The notes: a model not told the origin generated them from the letters alone. A DNA stretch of 64,000 bases from Bradyrhizobium nitroreducens (GCF_002776695.1 NZ_LFJC01000003.1:4636896-4700895); one strand, 5' to 3'. Counted from the stretch's first letter, positions 8,025-17,024 are shown. Made by a program: numbers and translations.

Positions 8025-9164
8025 ATGACCGGCGCCGTCAAACCGTTCCGCATCGCGATCAGCGACGACATCCTCGCCGACCTCAAGTCGCGCCTGGCGC
8101 GCACGCGCTGGCCTGACGCTGAGCTCGTCGACGACTGGAGCCAGGGCGCGCCGCTGAAATGGATCCGGGAGGTCTGTAACCACTGGGCGAATGGCTATGA
8201 CTGGCGCGCTCGCGAGGCGAAGCTGAACCGCTTCGCGCAGTTCACCACCGAGATCGACGGGCTCGACGTCCACTTCATCCACGTGCGCGCGAAGCAGCCG
8301 AACGCGCTGCCGCTGATCATCACCCATGGCTGGCCCGGCTCCATCGTCGAATTCCAGAAGGTGATCGCGCCGCTCACCGATCCGGCCGCGCATGGCGGCA
8401 ATCCCGCCGATGCCTTTCACGTGATCTGTCCCTCGCTGCCGGGCTTCGGCTTCTCGGCCAAGCCCAAGACAACCGGCTGGGGCGTCGACCGCATCGCCGC
8501 GACCTGGGCGAAGCTGATGGAGCGGCTGGGCTATACGCGTTACGGCGCGCAAGGCGGCGACTGGGGCTCGGCGGTGACGACCTCGCTCGGCGCCCACGAC
8601 CCCACGCATTGCGCCGGCATTCACATCACGCTCGCCTTCAACGCGGCACCGAAAGTCGAGGGCGAGCCGACGGCGGAGGAGAAGCGCGCACTCGCCGGCC
8701 TCAAGCACTATGTCGATCTCGATTCCGGCTATTCCAAGCAGCAGTCGACGCGCCCGCAGACGCTCGGCTATGGCTTGACGGATTCGCCGAGCGGGCAGGC
8801 GGCCTGGATCCTGGAAAAATTCTGGGCCTGGACCGATTGCGACGGACACCCCGAGAACATCTTCACCAAGGATGAGCTGCTCGACAACGTCATGCTCTAT
8901 TGGGCGACGGAGACGGCGACCTCCTCGGCTCGGCTCTACTGGGAGAGCTTTGGCAAGCGCCGTACGACGCCTGTGGTCAAGGTGCCGACCGGCGTCGCCG
9001 TGTTTCCCAAGGAGATCATCACGCCGGTGCGGCGCTGGATGGAGCCGAACTTCCATCACATCACGCATTGGAGCGAGATGGAGCGGGGCGGGCACTTCGC
9101 CGCCTTCGAGCAGCCCGAGCTGTTCGTGCGCGATGTCAGGAAGTTCTTTGCGACGTTGCGGTAG
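8025..9164 (+). CDS. Epoxide hydrolase, EHN-domain family
   Basis: A 379-residue alpha/beta hydrolase that opens epoxides to diols. The N-terminal EHN domain is visible (SRLARTRWPDAE and the W-rich segment NHWANGYDWRAREAKLNRF). It is followed by the oxyanion motif HGWPGS, the aspartate nucleophile D179 in GGDWGS, and the C-terminal histidine in RGGHFAAFEQPE. This is the microsomal-like bacterial group. The ATG (MTGAVKPFRIAISDD) follows AAGGGAGG directly, a strong ribosome site. It stands between two palindromic repeats and so is probably transcribed alone. Confidence 0.92.
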   Translation: MTGAVKPFRIAISDDILADLKSRLARTRWPDAELVDDWSQGAPLKWIREVCNHWANGYDWRAREAKLNRFAQFTTEIDGLDVHFIHVRAKQPNALPLIITHGWPGSIVEFQKVIAPLTDPAAHGGNPADAFHVICPSLPGFGFSAKPKTTGWGVDRIAATWAKLMERLGYTRYGAQGGDWGSAVTTSLGAHDPTHCAGIHITLAFNAAPKVEGEPTAEEKRALAGLKHYVDLDSGYSKQQSTRPQTLGYGLTDSPSGQAAWILEKFWAWTDCDGHPENIFTKDELLDNVMLYWATETATSSARLYWESFGKRRTTPVVKVPTGVAVFPKEIITPVRRWMEPNFHHITHWSEMERGGHFAAFEQPELFVRDVRKFFATLR

Positions 9165-9176
9165 CTACGCGCTCGG

Positions 9177-9271
9177 CCGTCATGCCCGGGCTTGTCCCGG
9201 GCATCCACGGCTTTAGAGTGTCGCCAAAGCAAGAAGAACGTGGATGGCCGGGACAAGCCCGGCCATGACGG
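9177..9271. repeat. Palindromic intergenic repeat, CGTCATGCCCGGGC family
   Basis: Left arm CGTCATGCCCGGGCTTGTCC... ending ATCCACG and right arm CGTGGATGGCCGGGACAAGC... ending CATGACGG are near complements around a 35-base centre. The sequence differs from the GTCATTCC family, so this is a separate repeat type. An in-frame ATG inside it upstream of the acyl-CoA synthetase is therefore probably not the true start. Confidence 0.75.
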
Positions 9272-9294
9272 AGTTGCTGGGAAACGACCAAGCC

Positions 9295-10905
9295 ATGCTC
9301 ACCGAAGCCAAGACCTACGACGAGCTCGTCCGCAATTTCCGCTGGGACATTCCTGATCGCTTCAACATGGCGGAAGCCTGCTGCGACCGGCATGCCGACG
9401 GCACCGGCCGCCTGGCGCTGATCTATGTCGACGAGAACGGCGCGACCAGCCGCACCTCCTTCGACGAGGTCGCCGAGATGTCGCGCCGCTTCGCCAATGT
9501 GCTGAAGGCGGACGGGCTTGTCCGCGGCGACCGCGTCGCGGTGTTCCTGTCGCAGTCGCTGGAATTGCCTGTTACGCATATGGCGGCGTTCCGCTCCGGC
9601 ATGATCTCGATCCCGCTGTTCGCGCTGTTCGGCGAGGACGCGCTGGAATTCCGCCTGTCGAACTCCGAAGCCAAGGCCATCGTGACCGACGAGGGCGGCT
9701 GGGAGAAGCTCGCGAAGATCCGCGACCGCCTGCCGGATCTGAAGAATGTCTATGTCGTCGGCGCACGCGCGCCTTCGGGCACGACCTCGTTCTGGGACGC
9801 GGTGAAGGCCGCATCGCCGGACTTCACGCGGGTCGATACGTCGTGCGACGATCCGGCGCTGATCATCTACACCTCGGGCACCACGGGCAATCCGAAGGGC
9901 GCGCTGCATGCGCACCGTGTCGTGCTCGGTCATCTGCCGAACGTGGAGATGTGCCACAACTTCCTGCCCAGGCCCGGCGATCTCATGTGGACGCCGGCGG
10001 ACTGGGCCTGGATCGGCGGCCTCGTCAATGGCCTGCTCGCATTCTGGTATCACGGCATTCCCCTGGTCGGCCATCGTGCGCGAAAGTTCGAGCCGCAGGC
10101 GGCGATGCAGATGATGGCCGATCTTGGCGTGCGCAACGTCTTCCTGCCGCCGACCGCGTTGAAGCTGATGCGGCAGGCCGGCGTGAAGCATCCGGGCGTC
10201 AAGCTGCGCAGCATCTTCACGGGCGGGGAATCGCTCGGCGGCGAGCTGCTCGGCTGGGTGCGCGAGACCTTTGGTATCGACGCGCATGAAGTGTTCGGCC
10301 AGACCGAGTGCAATCTCGTGATCGGCAGCAACTCCAACCTGTTTCCGATCCGCCCGGGATCGATGGGCAAGGCGACGCCGGGCTTCGACGTTCGCATCGT
10401 CAACGACAAGGGCGAGGAGATGCCGCGCGGCCAGCGCGGCATCATCGGCGTGCGCCAGCCATGCCCCGTCACCATGCTCGAATACTGGCGCAATCCCGAG
10501 GCGACCGCGAAGAAATATGCCGGCGAATTCCTGCTCACCGGCGATCTCGGCGTGCAGGACGAGGACGGCTATTTCTGGTACGTCAGCCGCGAGGACGACG
10601 TCATCACCACCGCCGGCTATCGCGTCGGCCCGTCCGAGATCGAGCACACGCTGATGAAGCATCCCTCGGTGGCCATGGCCGCGGTCGTCGGCATTCCCGA
10701 CCCGATCCGCACCGAATCGATCAAGGCCTGGATCGTGCTGCGTCCGGGCTTTACCGGCAACGATGCGCTCGCGCGAGAAATCCAGGAGTTCGTCAAGGTG
10801 CAGCTCGCCGCCCACGAATATCCGCGCTTCGTCGAATTCGCAGAGACGCTGCCGATGACGGCGACGGGCAAGGTGCTGCGGCGCGAGCTGCGCGCGAAAG
10901 GTTAA
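9295..10905 (+). CDS. AMP-dependent acyl-CoA synthetase/ligase
   Basis: A 536-residue adenylate-forming enzyme that activates a carboxylic acid to its CoA thioester. The P-loop-like motif is YTSGTTGNPKGALHAHR, the A5 motif GQTECNLV, the hinge TGDLGVQDEDGYFWYVSREDD, and the catalytic lysine lies in MTATGKVLRRELRAKG. The PADWAWIGG segment resembles acetyl/medium-chain (ACSM-like) ligases. I start at MLTEAKTYDELVRNF; earlier ATGs lie in or next to the repeat. The MarR gene begins ten bases after its stop, suggesting one transcript under that regulator. Confidence 0.9.
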   Translation: MLTEAKTYDELVRNFRWDIPDRFNMAEACCDRHADGTGRLALIYVDENGATSRTSFDEVAEMSRRFANVLKADGLVRGDRVAVFLSQSLELPVTHMAAFRSGMISIPLFALFGEDALEFRLSNSEAKAIVTDEGGWEKLAKIRDRLPDLKNVYVVGARAPSGTTSFWDAVKAASPDFTRVDTSCDDPALIIYTSGTTGNPKGALHAHRVVLGHLPNVEMCHNFLPRPGDLMWTPADWAWIGGLVNGLLAFWYHGIPLVGHRARKFEPQAAMQMMADLGVRNVFLPPTALKLMRQAGVKHPGVKLRSIFTGGESLGGELLGWVRETFGIDAHEVFGQTECNLVIGSNSNLFPIRPGSMGKATPGFDVRIVNDKGEEMPRGQRGIIGVRQPCPVTMLEYWRNPEATAKKYAGEFLLTGDLGVQDEDGYFWYVSREDDVITTAGYRVGPSEIEHTLMKHPSVAMAAVVGIPDPIRTESIKAWIVLRPGFTGNDALAREIQEFVKVQLAAHEYPRFVEFAETLPMTATGKVLRRELRAKG

Positions 10906-10914
10906 CTTCCCGAC

Positions 10915-11382
10915 ATGGCCAAGACGTCTCAAGCCGCGGGACTTCACCGCGCCTCGCTCGACAAGCTGCACGATCTCGATGCGGCGCTGGAGCTCATGTA
11001 CTACGGCTGGCGCGGCATGACGCTGGAGGCCGACGCATACCTTGCGAAGCAGGGCCTGTCGCGTCCGCACCATCGCATCCTCTACGTGGTGGCGCGCCGT
11101 CCCGATATCGCGATCGGCTCGCTGCTCGAGGTCCTCGGCATTTCCAAGCAGGCGCTCAACCGGCCGCTCAATCTGCTGCTGGAGCGCAAATTCGTGACGT
11201 CCAGGCGCTCGCCCGAGCAGCACCGCTCGAAATTGCTGCGCCTGACGGCTGCCGGGCAGCGTATCGAGCAGCGCGCGTCCGACCACGAACGCAACGTCAT
11301 GCGACAGGCGTTCGATCGGGCCGGGGCATCCAGCGCAGCGGCCTGGATGGCCGTCATGGAGGCGATCGCCGACCACAATTGA
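10915..11382 (+). CDS. MarR-family transcriptional regulator
   Basis: A 155-residue winged-helix protein of MarR type. The recognition helix region is IGSLLEVLGISKQALNRPLNLLLERKFV, followed by the wing SRRSPEQHRSKLLRLTAAGQRI and a C-terminal dimer helix. MarR proteins usually repress neighbouring genes and release DNA on binding small phenolic or acyl ligands. Tight linkage to the acyl-CoA synthetase suggests it controls that gene. No obvious palindrome is seen in the short spacer, so the operator may lie before the synthetase. Confidence 0.88.
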   Translation: MAKTSQAAGLHRASLDKLHDLDAALELMYYGWRGMTLEADAYLAKQGLSRPHHRILYVVARRPDIAIGSLLEVLGISKQALNRPLNLLLERKFVTSRRSPEQHRSKLLRLTAAGQRIEQRASDHERNVMRQAFDRAGASSAAAWMAVMEAIADHN

Positions 11383-11462
11383 CGAATCTCAAGTCAATAT
11401 AGTTGACATGAGGAGCCGGCTTTGCCACCTTCCTCGCCGACGAGCGAGGGGAAGGCCGCGTC

Positions 11463-11831
11463 ATGAGCGGACAGACGATGAATCGCGCGGCGGCCGGACC
11501 CTTTGTCGCGGCATGGTGCGCCAGCTGGTGCAAGGTCGATATCGACGCCGTCGTCGCGCATTTTGCCGATGACGCGCAGATGCGCAGCCCGCTGGCGTTG
11601 ACGCTGACCGGTTCGCCGGTGGTGAGCGGCGCCGACAACATCCGCGCCTATTGGCGGAAGGCCTATGGTCACGTCGAAAGCGCGGACCTCAAGATATTGA
11701 GCTGGAGCTGGGACGAGACGATCGCTCGGCTGACCGTGTGGTGGCAGCTCGGCGACACGCGCGCCAGCGAATTCATGGACTTCGACGAAACGGGGCGCGT
11801 CGTCCGCAGCGAAGCCTTTTACGGAAAATAA
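11463..11831 (+). CDS. SnoaL/NTF2-like small protein
   Basis: A 122-residue protein with the NTF2-like alpha+beta roll pattern. An N-terminal helix (FVAAWCASWCKVDIDAVVAHFADDAQMRSP) is followed by strands VSGADNIRAYWRKAYG and TVWWQLGDTRASEFMDFDETGRVVRSEAFYG. This fold is used by isomerases, hydrolases and binding proteins, so no reaction can be named. It starts after a GC-rich spacer downstream of the MarR gene, and its stop is two bases before the start of a membrane protein, indicating translational coupling. Confidence 0.75.
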   Translation: MSGQTMNRAAAGPFVAAWCASWCKVDIDAVVAHFADDAQMRSPLALTLTGSPVVSGADNIRAYWRKAYGHVESADLKILSWSWDETIARLTVWWQLGDTRASEFMDFDETGRVVRSEAFYGK

Positions 11832-11833
11832 CC

Positions 11834-12277
11834 ATGCGTCTTTCAGATATCGTCCTGCTGCTCAACACGCTCTGGTTCGTCGGCGCCTTCATCCAGTTCA
11901 GCATCGCGCAGCGCAACACGCTGAAGATCCTGTTGCCGCGGGAAGAGCGCGGCAATCCGATTGCGCCGACCCTGGCGGCCAGCGTTGCGTTCCTGGGCGG
12001 AATGAACCTGCCGATCGGGCTGTTGTCACTCTATCTTCTCGCAGCGCGTCCGGCTTTCTTCCAGCCGGTCGAGGCGCAGCTTGCGCTGTTCCTGTTCTTT
12101 TCGGCCTGCCATTTCAGCCAGTTCGCCTACAACCTCCCGGTCCTGATGCGCGGCGGCCGGGTCGGGGTGGCCTACTGGCCGGTGTTGAAGGGGCCGATGC
12201 TGCGGATCTTCGTCGTCGACGCGGGCCTGTTCGCGGCCAATCTCGCCGTGGCGCTTCGGCCCGCGATCGCGCCCTGA
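11834..12277 (+). CDS. Small integral membrane protein, four predicted helices
   Basis: A 147-residue hydrophobic protein. Segments near residues 3-22, 45-65, 75-100 and 118-140 look membrane-spanning. The motif HFSQFAYNLPVL and a central GGMNLPIGLLSLYLL are the most distinctive parts. I do not recognise a characterised family. It is read directly after the SnoaL-like gene and converges on the histidine kinase gene, with one base between the stops, so the SnoaL-like and membrane proteins probably act together. Confidence 0.75.
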   Translation: MRLSDIVLLLNTLWFVGAFIQFSIAQRNTLKILLPREERGNPIAPTLAASVAFLGGMNLPIGLLSLYLLAARPAFFQPVEAQLALFLFFSACHFSQFAYNLPVLMRGGRVGVAYWPVLKGPMLRIFVVDAGLFAANLAVALRPAIAP

Positions 12278-12278
12278 T

Positions 12279-14507
12279 CTACCGCGGCGGCTCCGAAAGC
12301 GCGGCCCGCAGCATCGCGGCGAGATCCTTGCGCCGGAACGGTTTGGTCAGAATGCGCGCGTCGATCCCGTCGGGCGTCTTGACCGGATTTTGGCTGTAGC
12401 CGGAGGTGAAGAGCACCTTGAGACCAGGCCGCAACTGAATCGCCTGCCGCGCCAGCTCCGGCCCGAACAGGCCGCCGGGCATCACGACGTCGGTGAACAG
12501 CAGCTGGATGTCCCCCGCTTGGCGCAGCACGTCCAGCGCCGCAGGCCCGTTCGACGCCACGATGACGCGGTAGCCGAGCGCCTTCAGCTCGCTCTCGACA
12601 TAGGCTCGCACCATGTCGTCGTCCTCGACGACGAGGACAGTCTCGTGCCCGTCGGGTGCGGTGACGCGCTCTGCCGGCCGCGGCTCCTCGTTCGGCGGCG
12701 TCGAAAGGCGGGGAAAGAACAGCCTGACGACGCTGCCCTGACCCGGTTCGGACTGCATCTGAACGAGGCCGCCGGATTGTTGCGCGAAGCCATAGACCAT
12801 GCTGAGGCCAAGGCCCGTTCCCTTGCCGACCTCCTTGGTGGTGAAGAACGGCTCGAACGCGCGCCCCAACACCTCGTTGCTCATGCCGGTTCCGGTATCC
12901 TTCACAGCCAGCATGACGTAATCGCCCGGATGCGGCTCGCCGTTGACGTCGAGATCGGAGTCGCCAAGCGAGGCGTTGCACACCTCGACCATCAGCTTGC
13001 CGCCGTCAGGCATCGCATCGCGCGCGTTGAGCACGAGGTTGAGCACGGCCGTCGCCAACTGGCCGGGATCGACGCTGGCAATCCATAGATCCGGCGCGAA
13101 AGTGAAGCTCGACTCGATGTGCTCGCCCAGGGTTCGCCGCAGCAGCTGCTTCATGCCGGTCACCTGCTCGGCAATGTCGATCTCGCGCGGCCGCAGCGGC
13201 TGCTTGCGCGCGAAGGCGAGCAGGCTCCGTGTCAGGTCGGAACCGCGCTCGGCAGCGGTGGCGATGTCGTTGGCGATCCGGTGCAGCTCCTTGTTGCCCG
13301 CAAGCCGATCGGCGAGGTGCTCCGAGTTGCCGAGAATGACGGTCAGCAGATTGTTGAAATCGTGCGCCACGCCGCCGGTGAGCTGGCCCATGGCTTCCAT
13401 CTTCTGGGACTGGCTGAGCTTGTGGCTGAGATCCGCGATGGCGGCGCGCTGCTGCTCGAGCGACTCGGCCGTGCTGTTGAGCAAACTCATCAAGCCGCCG
13501 AGCTCGCCGCCCGGATGGGGCTCCGGAATACGCGCGCTGAGATCGCCGCGCCCAAGGCTCTTTGCCATCGCCGCGAGCCGCCCGACCTGTCGTCCGATGC
13601 TCACGGTCGTGAGGATCCATAGTCCGGCGAGCAGCAGCAGCGAGGCCACCGCGAGAATCGCCATGTCCTCGTAGAGCCGGCGGTTGGCCGCCGCGACCAG
13701 TTCGTCCTTGGATCGTCCGACCAGGATGTAGAGGCCGGCCTTGCGGATCGAGGGCGAGCGGGCAACGCCCCAGATCTGCGTGCGGCCGCCGCCGTCGGTG
13801 ATCTCCCGGAACGGTTCGCCATCGGGCGCTGCGGCAAAGCGGAACAGGTCGGAGCCCGCAATGGATCCGCCGACGGGCACGCTCGAGCCGCCACCCTTGG
13901 GTGCAGCCAGGACCGTACCCTTGGCATCGACGAAGAGGATGTCCTTCTTGCCGAGCAGCCGCTTGTCGTGAAACTCCGCGAATTTGTTCAGGTTGAACGA
14001 TGCGAGCAGCACGAACTTCAGCGCGCCCGCATCCGATCGCACGGGGTAGGCGATCTGGAGCACCGACAGTCCGGTGAGACGGCCGAACACCGGCTCCACC
14101 GCGACGACGCCCTCAAGCCCTTTGACCTGTTTGAAATAGCCGCGGTCGTTCAGGTCGAGCGTGCGGTTGGTCCGCAGCGAGTCACAGAACAAGCTGCCGT
14201 CGGGATCAATCGTCAGGATACCCGTGAACTGCGGATATTCCTCGCGGACATCCGACAGAAACGCCGAGCACGCCGCCTTGTCGCGGGTGTCGAGGTCGCG
14301 GGCCCGGGCTAAACCGTAGTGGAGCTGGGCGGTGCCCTGAATCTTCTCGTCCAGATCGCTGGCGATGTCGTCGGAGGATGCTGCCAGATTGGCCAGGGCG
14401 GCGTTGATCTCGCTGGACCTGTTCTGGACGAAACGCAGCCCGACGAGGCTCGCCGGCACCAGCATGGCCGCGATGACGAGGATCAGTAACCGGGTACGCA
14501 GGCTCAT
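12279..14507 (-). CDS. Hybrid sensor histidine kinase (Cache-HAMP-HisKA-HATPase-REC)
   Basis: A 742-residue membrane sensor kinase. After an N-terminal helix (LLILVIAAMLVPASLVGL) there is a periplasmic Cache-like domain to about residue 285. A second membrane helix (MAILAVASLLLLAGLWILTTV) and a HAMP segment follow. The phospho-accepting histidine is H382 in GGVAHDFNNLLTV. The ATP-binding lid shows NLVLNARDAM, DTGTGM and GKGTGLGLSMVYGF. A C-terminal receiver begins TVLVVEDDDMV with D673 in LLFTDVVMPGG. The ATG is chosen at MSLRTRLLI, where the membrane helix begins. No separate response regulator is adjacent. Confidence 0.93.
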   Translation of the reverse strand: MSLRTRLLILVIAAMLVPASLVGLRFVQNRSSEINAALANLAASSDDIASDLDEKIQGTAQLHYGLARARDLDTRDKAACSAFLSDVREEYPQFTGILTIDPDGSLFCDSLRTNRTLDLNDRGYFKQVKGLEGVVAVEPVFGRLTGLSVLQIAYPVRSDAGALKFVLLASFNLNKFAEFHDKRLLGKKDILFVDAKGTVLAAPKGGGSSVPVGGSIAGSDLFRFAAAPDGEPFREITDGGGRTQIWGVARSPSIRKAGLYILVGRSKDELVAAANRRLYEDMAILAVASLLLLAGLWILTTVSIGRQVGRLAAMAKSLGRGDLSARIPEPHPGGELGGLMSLLNSTAESLEQQRAAIADLSHKLSQSQKMEAMGQLTGGVAHDFNNLLTVILGNSEHLADRLAGNKELHRIANDIATAAERGSDLTRSLLAFARKQPLRPREIDIAEQVTGMKQLLRRTLGEHIESSFTFAPDLWIASVDPGQLATAVLNLVLNARDAMPDGGKLMVEVCNASLGDSDLDVNGEPHPGDYVMLAVKDTGTGMSNEVLGRAFEPFFTTKEVGKGTGLGLSMVYGFAQQSGGLVQMQSEPGQGSVVRLFFPRLSTPPNEEPRPAERVTAPDGHETVLVVEDDDMVRAYVESELKALGYRVIVASNGPAALDVLRQAGDIQLLFTDVVMPGGLFGPELARQAIQLRPGLKVLFTSGYSQNPVKTPDGIDARILTKPFRRKDLAAMLRAALSEPPR

Positions 14508-14706
14508 CGGTAGGCGATCCGCTCTCAGGCGAGGGTGCTCGGAGGTACAATTTGAGGCACGATCATCTGCCCCGTCCATAGCCGTCGGCCCGAAAATCGC
14601 ACCAAAGGCTAAAGATTTCGCATCGCGAGCATGGTTGCTTCGCCGCCACTTTTCGCGCCGGCCGGCATCAAGTTGCGCCTCCGCGCGGCCGCGCTAATAT
14701 CGCGGC

Positions 14707-15519
14707 ATGCGCGCGACGAAAGATCGCGCCGATGCGCGGAGGAAGCTGATGTCCATCTCGGGCAAGGTCGATCCGGTGGTGCGTCCAGTCGCGACGACTG
14801 ACATCGCCGAGGCACTGGTCGAAGGCTTGCGCGATTTCCAGGCGGTGCCGCTTTACGGGCTCTGCTTCGGCGCGCTCTACACGGCCGGCGGCATCGCGAT
14901 CATGCTGTGCCTGACCGCCTTCGGCATGGTCTATCTCGTCTATCCCCTGGCGGCAGGCTTTGCGCTGATCGGACCGTTCGTGGCGATCGGCCTCTACGAG
15001 GTCAGCCGCCGCCGCGAGCGCGGCGAGCCGGTTTCCTTCGGTGCGATCTGGTCGGCCGTGCGCTCGCGCAGCGAGATCGGATGGATGGCATTCGTCACGC
15101 TGTTCGTGTTCGTGGTCTGGATGTACCAGGTGCGGCTCCTGATCGCGCTGCTGCTCGGCCTGCACGCCTCGTTCTCGAGCTTGCAGGAATTCATGACGGT
15201 GGTGCTGACGACCAATGAGGGCCTGCTGTTCCTCGCCATCGGCAATGCGGTCGGTGCCGTGCTGTCGCTGATCCTGTTCTCGCTGACCGTGGTGTCGTTT
15301 CCGCTGCTGCTCGACCGCGAGGTCGATTTCGTCACGGCGATGGTGACGAGCGTGCGCGCGGTCGTCACCAGTCCGTTGCCGATGATCGGCTGGGCCGCCG
15401 TCATCGTGATGCTGCTGATCGTCTCGGCACTGCCTTACTTTCTCGGCCTGATCGTGACGCTGCCCGTGCTGGGCCACGCGACCTGGCATCTGTATCGGCG
15501 GCTGGTGGCGCCGGTGTAA
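14707..15519 (+). CDS. DUF2189 integral membrane protein
   Basis: A 270-residue polytopic membrane protein of the DUF2189 (COG5473) type. The opening GLRDFQAVPLYGLCFGALYTAGG and following FALIGPFVAIGLYEVSRRRERGEPVSF are typical of that family. About six hydrophobic segments follow. The function is unknown. Translation may start at the first ATG or at a second in-frame ATG 14 codons later (MSISGKVDPVVRP). It is divergent from the histidine kinase, and a short GC hairpin (GCCCCCGCGAAGGCGGGGGC) lies 26 bases past its stop. Confidence 0.82.
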   Translation: MRATKDRADARRKLMSISGKVDPVVRPVATTDIAEALVEGLRDFQAVPLYGLCFGALYTAGGIAIMLCLTAFGMVYLVYPLAAGFALIGPFVAIGLYEVSRRRERGEPVSFGAIWSAVRSRSEIGWMAFVTLFVFVVWMYQVRLLIALLLGLHASFSSLQEFMTVVLTTNEGLLFLAIGNAVGAVLSLILFSLTVVSFPLLLDREVDFVTAMVTSVRAVVTSPLPMIGWAAVIVMLLIVSALPYFLGLIVTLPVLGHATWHLYRRLVAPV

Positions 15520-15544
15520 AGTCGTTGCCTCGGAATAGGTCGTC

Positions 15545-15564
15545 GCCCCCGCGAAGGCGGGGGC
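15545..15564. repeat. Short GC hairpin between convergent genes
   Basis: GCCCCCGC-GAAG-GCGGGGGC is a perfect 8-bp stem with a GAAG tetraloop between the DUF2189 gene and the convergent SRPBCC gene. No T-run follows on either strand, so it is either a repeat fragment or a weak terminator. Confidence 0.45.
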
Positions 15565-15621
15565 TTCGTGCGCCTTTGCCTACCTACGATTCCGAGTTCG
15601 CGGATGCAGACCCGGTCTCGC

Positions 15622-16134
15622 CTACGGCGTCTTGATCCCCATCGCCTTCAACGCATCGAGCATGCGCTGGGGCGGGCCCATCTTCACCGCCAGCGGCTTG
15701 CCGGTTTCCAGCAGGCTCTTGAGGCTGGACAGGATCGCGGGCCAGCCGGACCGGCCCCCGGCGAGGATATCGTCGCTGAGCGGCCGGTCGTGGCCTTCGC
15801 TCATGGTGAGCCGGACCGCATCGCCGGCCTGTTCGATCTCGTAGGTCACGAGGGTCGGCCCCAGCTTCTCGATCAGCTCAGGCCAGTTCACGTTGAACGT
15901 GACCGAGAGCTTCCGCGGTGGATCGTAGGCGAGGACCTCGCCGCTGATGTGCAAGGCGCCGTCGGGCGTGCGCACGATGAACGCACCGCCAAGGCGAGGC
16001 TCGACCTCCACGGTATTGCCGAAGAAATACTGCCTGCTGAACTCGGCCGAGGTCAGGGCGTCCCATACTTTCTCGGGCGTCGAGGCGATGTAGATGGTGT
16101 AGACCGTCAGCGGTTTGAACTGATCGAGCTTCAT
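15622..16134 (-). CDS. SRPBCC/AHSA1-domain protein (second of pair)
   Basis: A 170-residue START-like protein of the AHSA1 type, a fold that forms a deep hydrophobic pocket. The opening FKPLTVYTIYIASTPEKVWDAL and TSAEFSRQYFFG are diagnostic. The C-terminal helix is RSGWPAILSSLKSLLETG. It overlaps the preceding SRPBCC gene by four bases and is the last of a three-gene set led by an ArsR regulator. Such ArsR-AHSA1 sets are common in bacteria, but the ligand is usually unknown. Confidence 0.88.
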   Translation of the reverse strand: MKLDQFKPLTVYTIYIASTPEKVWDALTSAEFSRQYFFGNTVEVEPRLGGAFIVRTPDGALHISGEVLAYDPPRKLSVTFNVNWPELIEKLGPTLVTYEIEQAGDAVRLTMSEGHDRPLSDDILAGGRSGWPAILSSLKSLLETGKPLAVKMGPPQRMLDALKAMGIKTP

Positions 16135-16601
16135 TTCGCGTCGAATCCCTTGTTGAGAGCTGCGCGCGGGATGGCGAGCACCTGGCCTCTCTCCAGCAGG
16201 CTCTTCAGCCCGGACAGGATCGCCGGCCAGCCATTGGAGACGGCGCCGAGATACTTTCCGCCCTCGACGAAGCCGTCATGCAGCACGGTCAAACGCACCA
16301 GCGAACCGAACGGTTCGATGGTGAAGACGACGCGCGAGATCGGCTCGCGGCGGAGCTCCTCGAACTTGTGGTGCTTGAAGCTGTAGGACAGTCGTCGCGG
16401 TGGATCGGATTCCAGGATCTCGCCGGAATCGGTGATCTCGCCGTCGAGCAGCAGCGCAAACGGCGAGCCGAGCTTCCAGTCCGAGCGGACCTCGGCGCCA
16501 AACCAGTATTGCCTCGTGAACTCGCTCGACGTCAGCGCCTCCCACAGCTTCTCCGCCGTGGTCTCGATATAGGTCACGTAGACGAACTCGGGCTTACTCA
16601 T
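16131..16601 (-). CDS. SRPBCC/AHSA1-domain protein (first of pair)
   Basis: A 156-residue paralogue of the next protein: FVYVTYIETTAEKLWEALTSSEFTRQYWFG at the N-terminus and SNGWPAILSGLKSLLERGQ at the C-terminus match it nearly segment by segment. The two probably arose by tandem duplication. The start overlaps the ArsR coding end by eight bases, so all three are co-translated. A role as a ligand-binding or stress protein is likely; no catalytic residues can be named. Confidence 0.88.
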   Translation of the reverse strand: MSKPEFVYVTYIETTAEKLWEALTSSEFTRQYWFGAEVRSDWKLGSPFALLLDGEITDSGEILESDPPRRLSYSFKHHKFEELRREPISRVVFTIEPFGSLVRLTVLHDGFVEGGKYLGAVSNGWPAILSGLKSLLERGQVLAIPRAALNKGFDAK

Positions 16602-16908
16602 CGCGCTTCTCCAACTGACGTTTCAACTCGCCGAGCGCGGCGAGCTTGCCGCGCTCGAATTTCCTGATCCAGCGCTCGCCGATCTGATGGATCGGCACCG
16701 GATTGAGATAGTGCAGCTTCTCGCGGCCATGCCTGATGGTCGTGACGAGGTTGGCCTCTTCGAGAATGACAAGGTGCTTGGTGACGGCCTGCCGCGTCAT
16801 GGCGAGGCCCTCGCAGAGTTCGTTCAGCGTCTGGCCGTTCCTGGCGTGAAGCCTGTCCAAGAGCGAGCGTCGTGATGCATCGGCGAGCGCTTTGAAGACC
16901 TCATCCAT
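16594..16908 (-). CDS. ArsR-family transcriptional regulator
   Basis: A 104-residue winged-helix regulator beginning MDEVFKALADASRRSLLDRL. The recognition helix is LAMTRQAVTKHLVILEEANLV and the wing RHGREKLHYLNPVP. The C-terminal IGERWIRKFERGKLAALGELK is typical of ArsR regulators paired with AHSA1 proteins. I use the ATG and not the upstream TTG because the latter lies in a GCAAC/GTTGC inverted repeat that is probably the operator. It leads an overlapping three-gene operon and presumably represses it. Confidence 0.9.
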   Translation of the reverse strand: MDEVFKALADASRRSLLDRLHARNGQTLNELCEGLAMTRQAVTKHLVILEEANLVTTIRHGREKLHYLNPVPIHQIGERWIRKFERGKLAALGELKRQLEKRDE

Positions 16909-16922
16909 GGCAGCGATAATAG

Positions 16923-16938
16923 GCAACTAAATGGTTGC
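16923..16938. promoter_or_regulatory. Imperfect palindrome before the ArsR-SRPBCC operon
   Basis: GCAAC-TAAATG-GTTGC has perfect 5-bp arms, 15 bases before the ArsR ATG, and lies in the 116-base spacer shared with the divergent LVIVD-protein gene. It is a plausible ArsR operator. Confidence 0.45.
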
Positions 16939-17024
16939 ATGTCAAGATGGTGTGTTGGGCACGCGTATTCGGCTGTGTTAGCGTCGAAGCTCAGCCAGCA
17001 CAGATTGGTTCCGGGAGGACATTG

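Noticed and set aside
9244..9294. N-terminal extension of the acyl-CoA synthetase
   Set aside because: The extra 17 codons come mostly from the palindromic repeat, so the start inside the repeat is not credible.
9136..11376. 746-codon open frame on the minus strand opposite the acyl-CoA synthetase and MarR genes
   Set aside because: The composition is His/Arg/Ala-rich and it covers two well-defined genes on the other strand, so it is a shadow frame.
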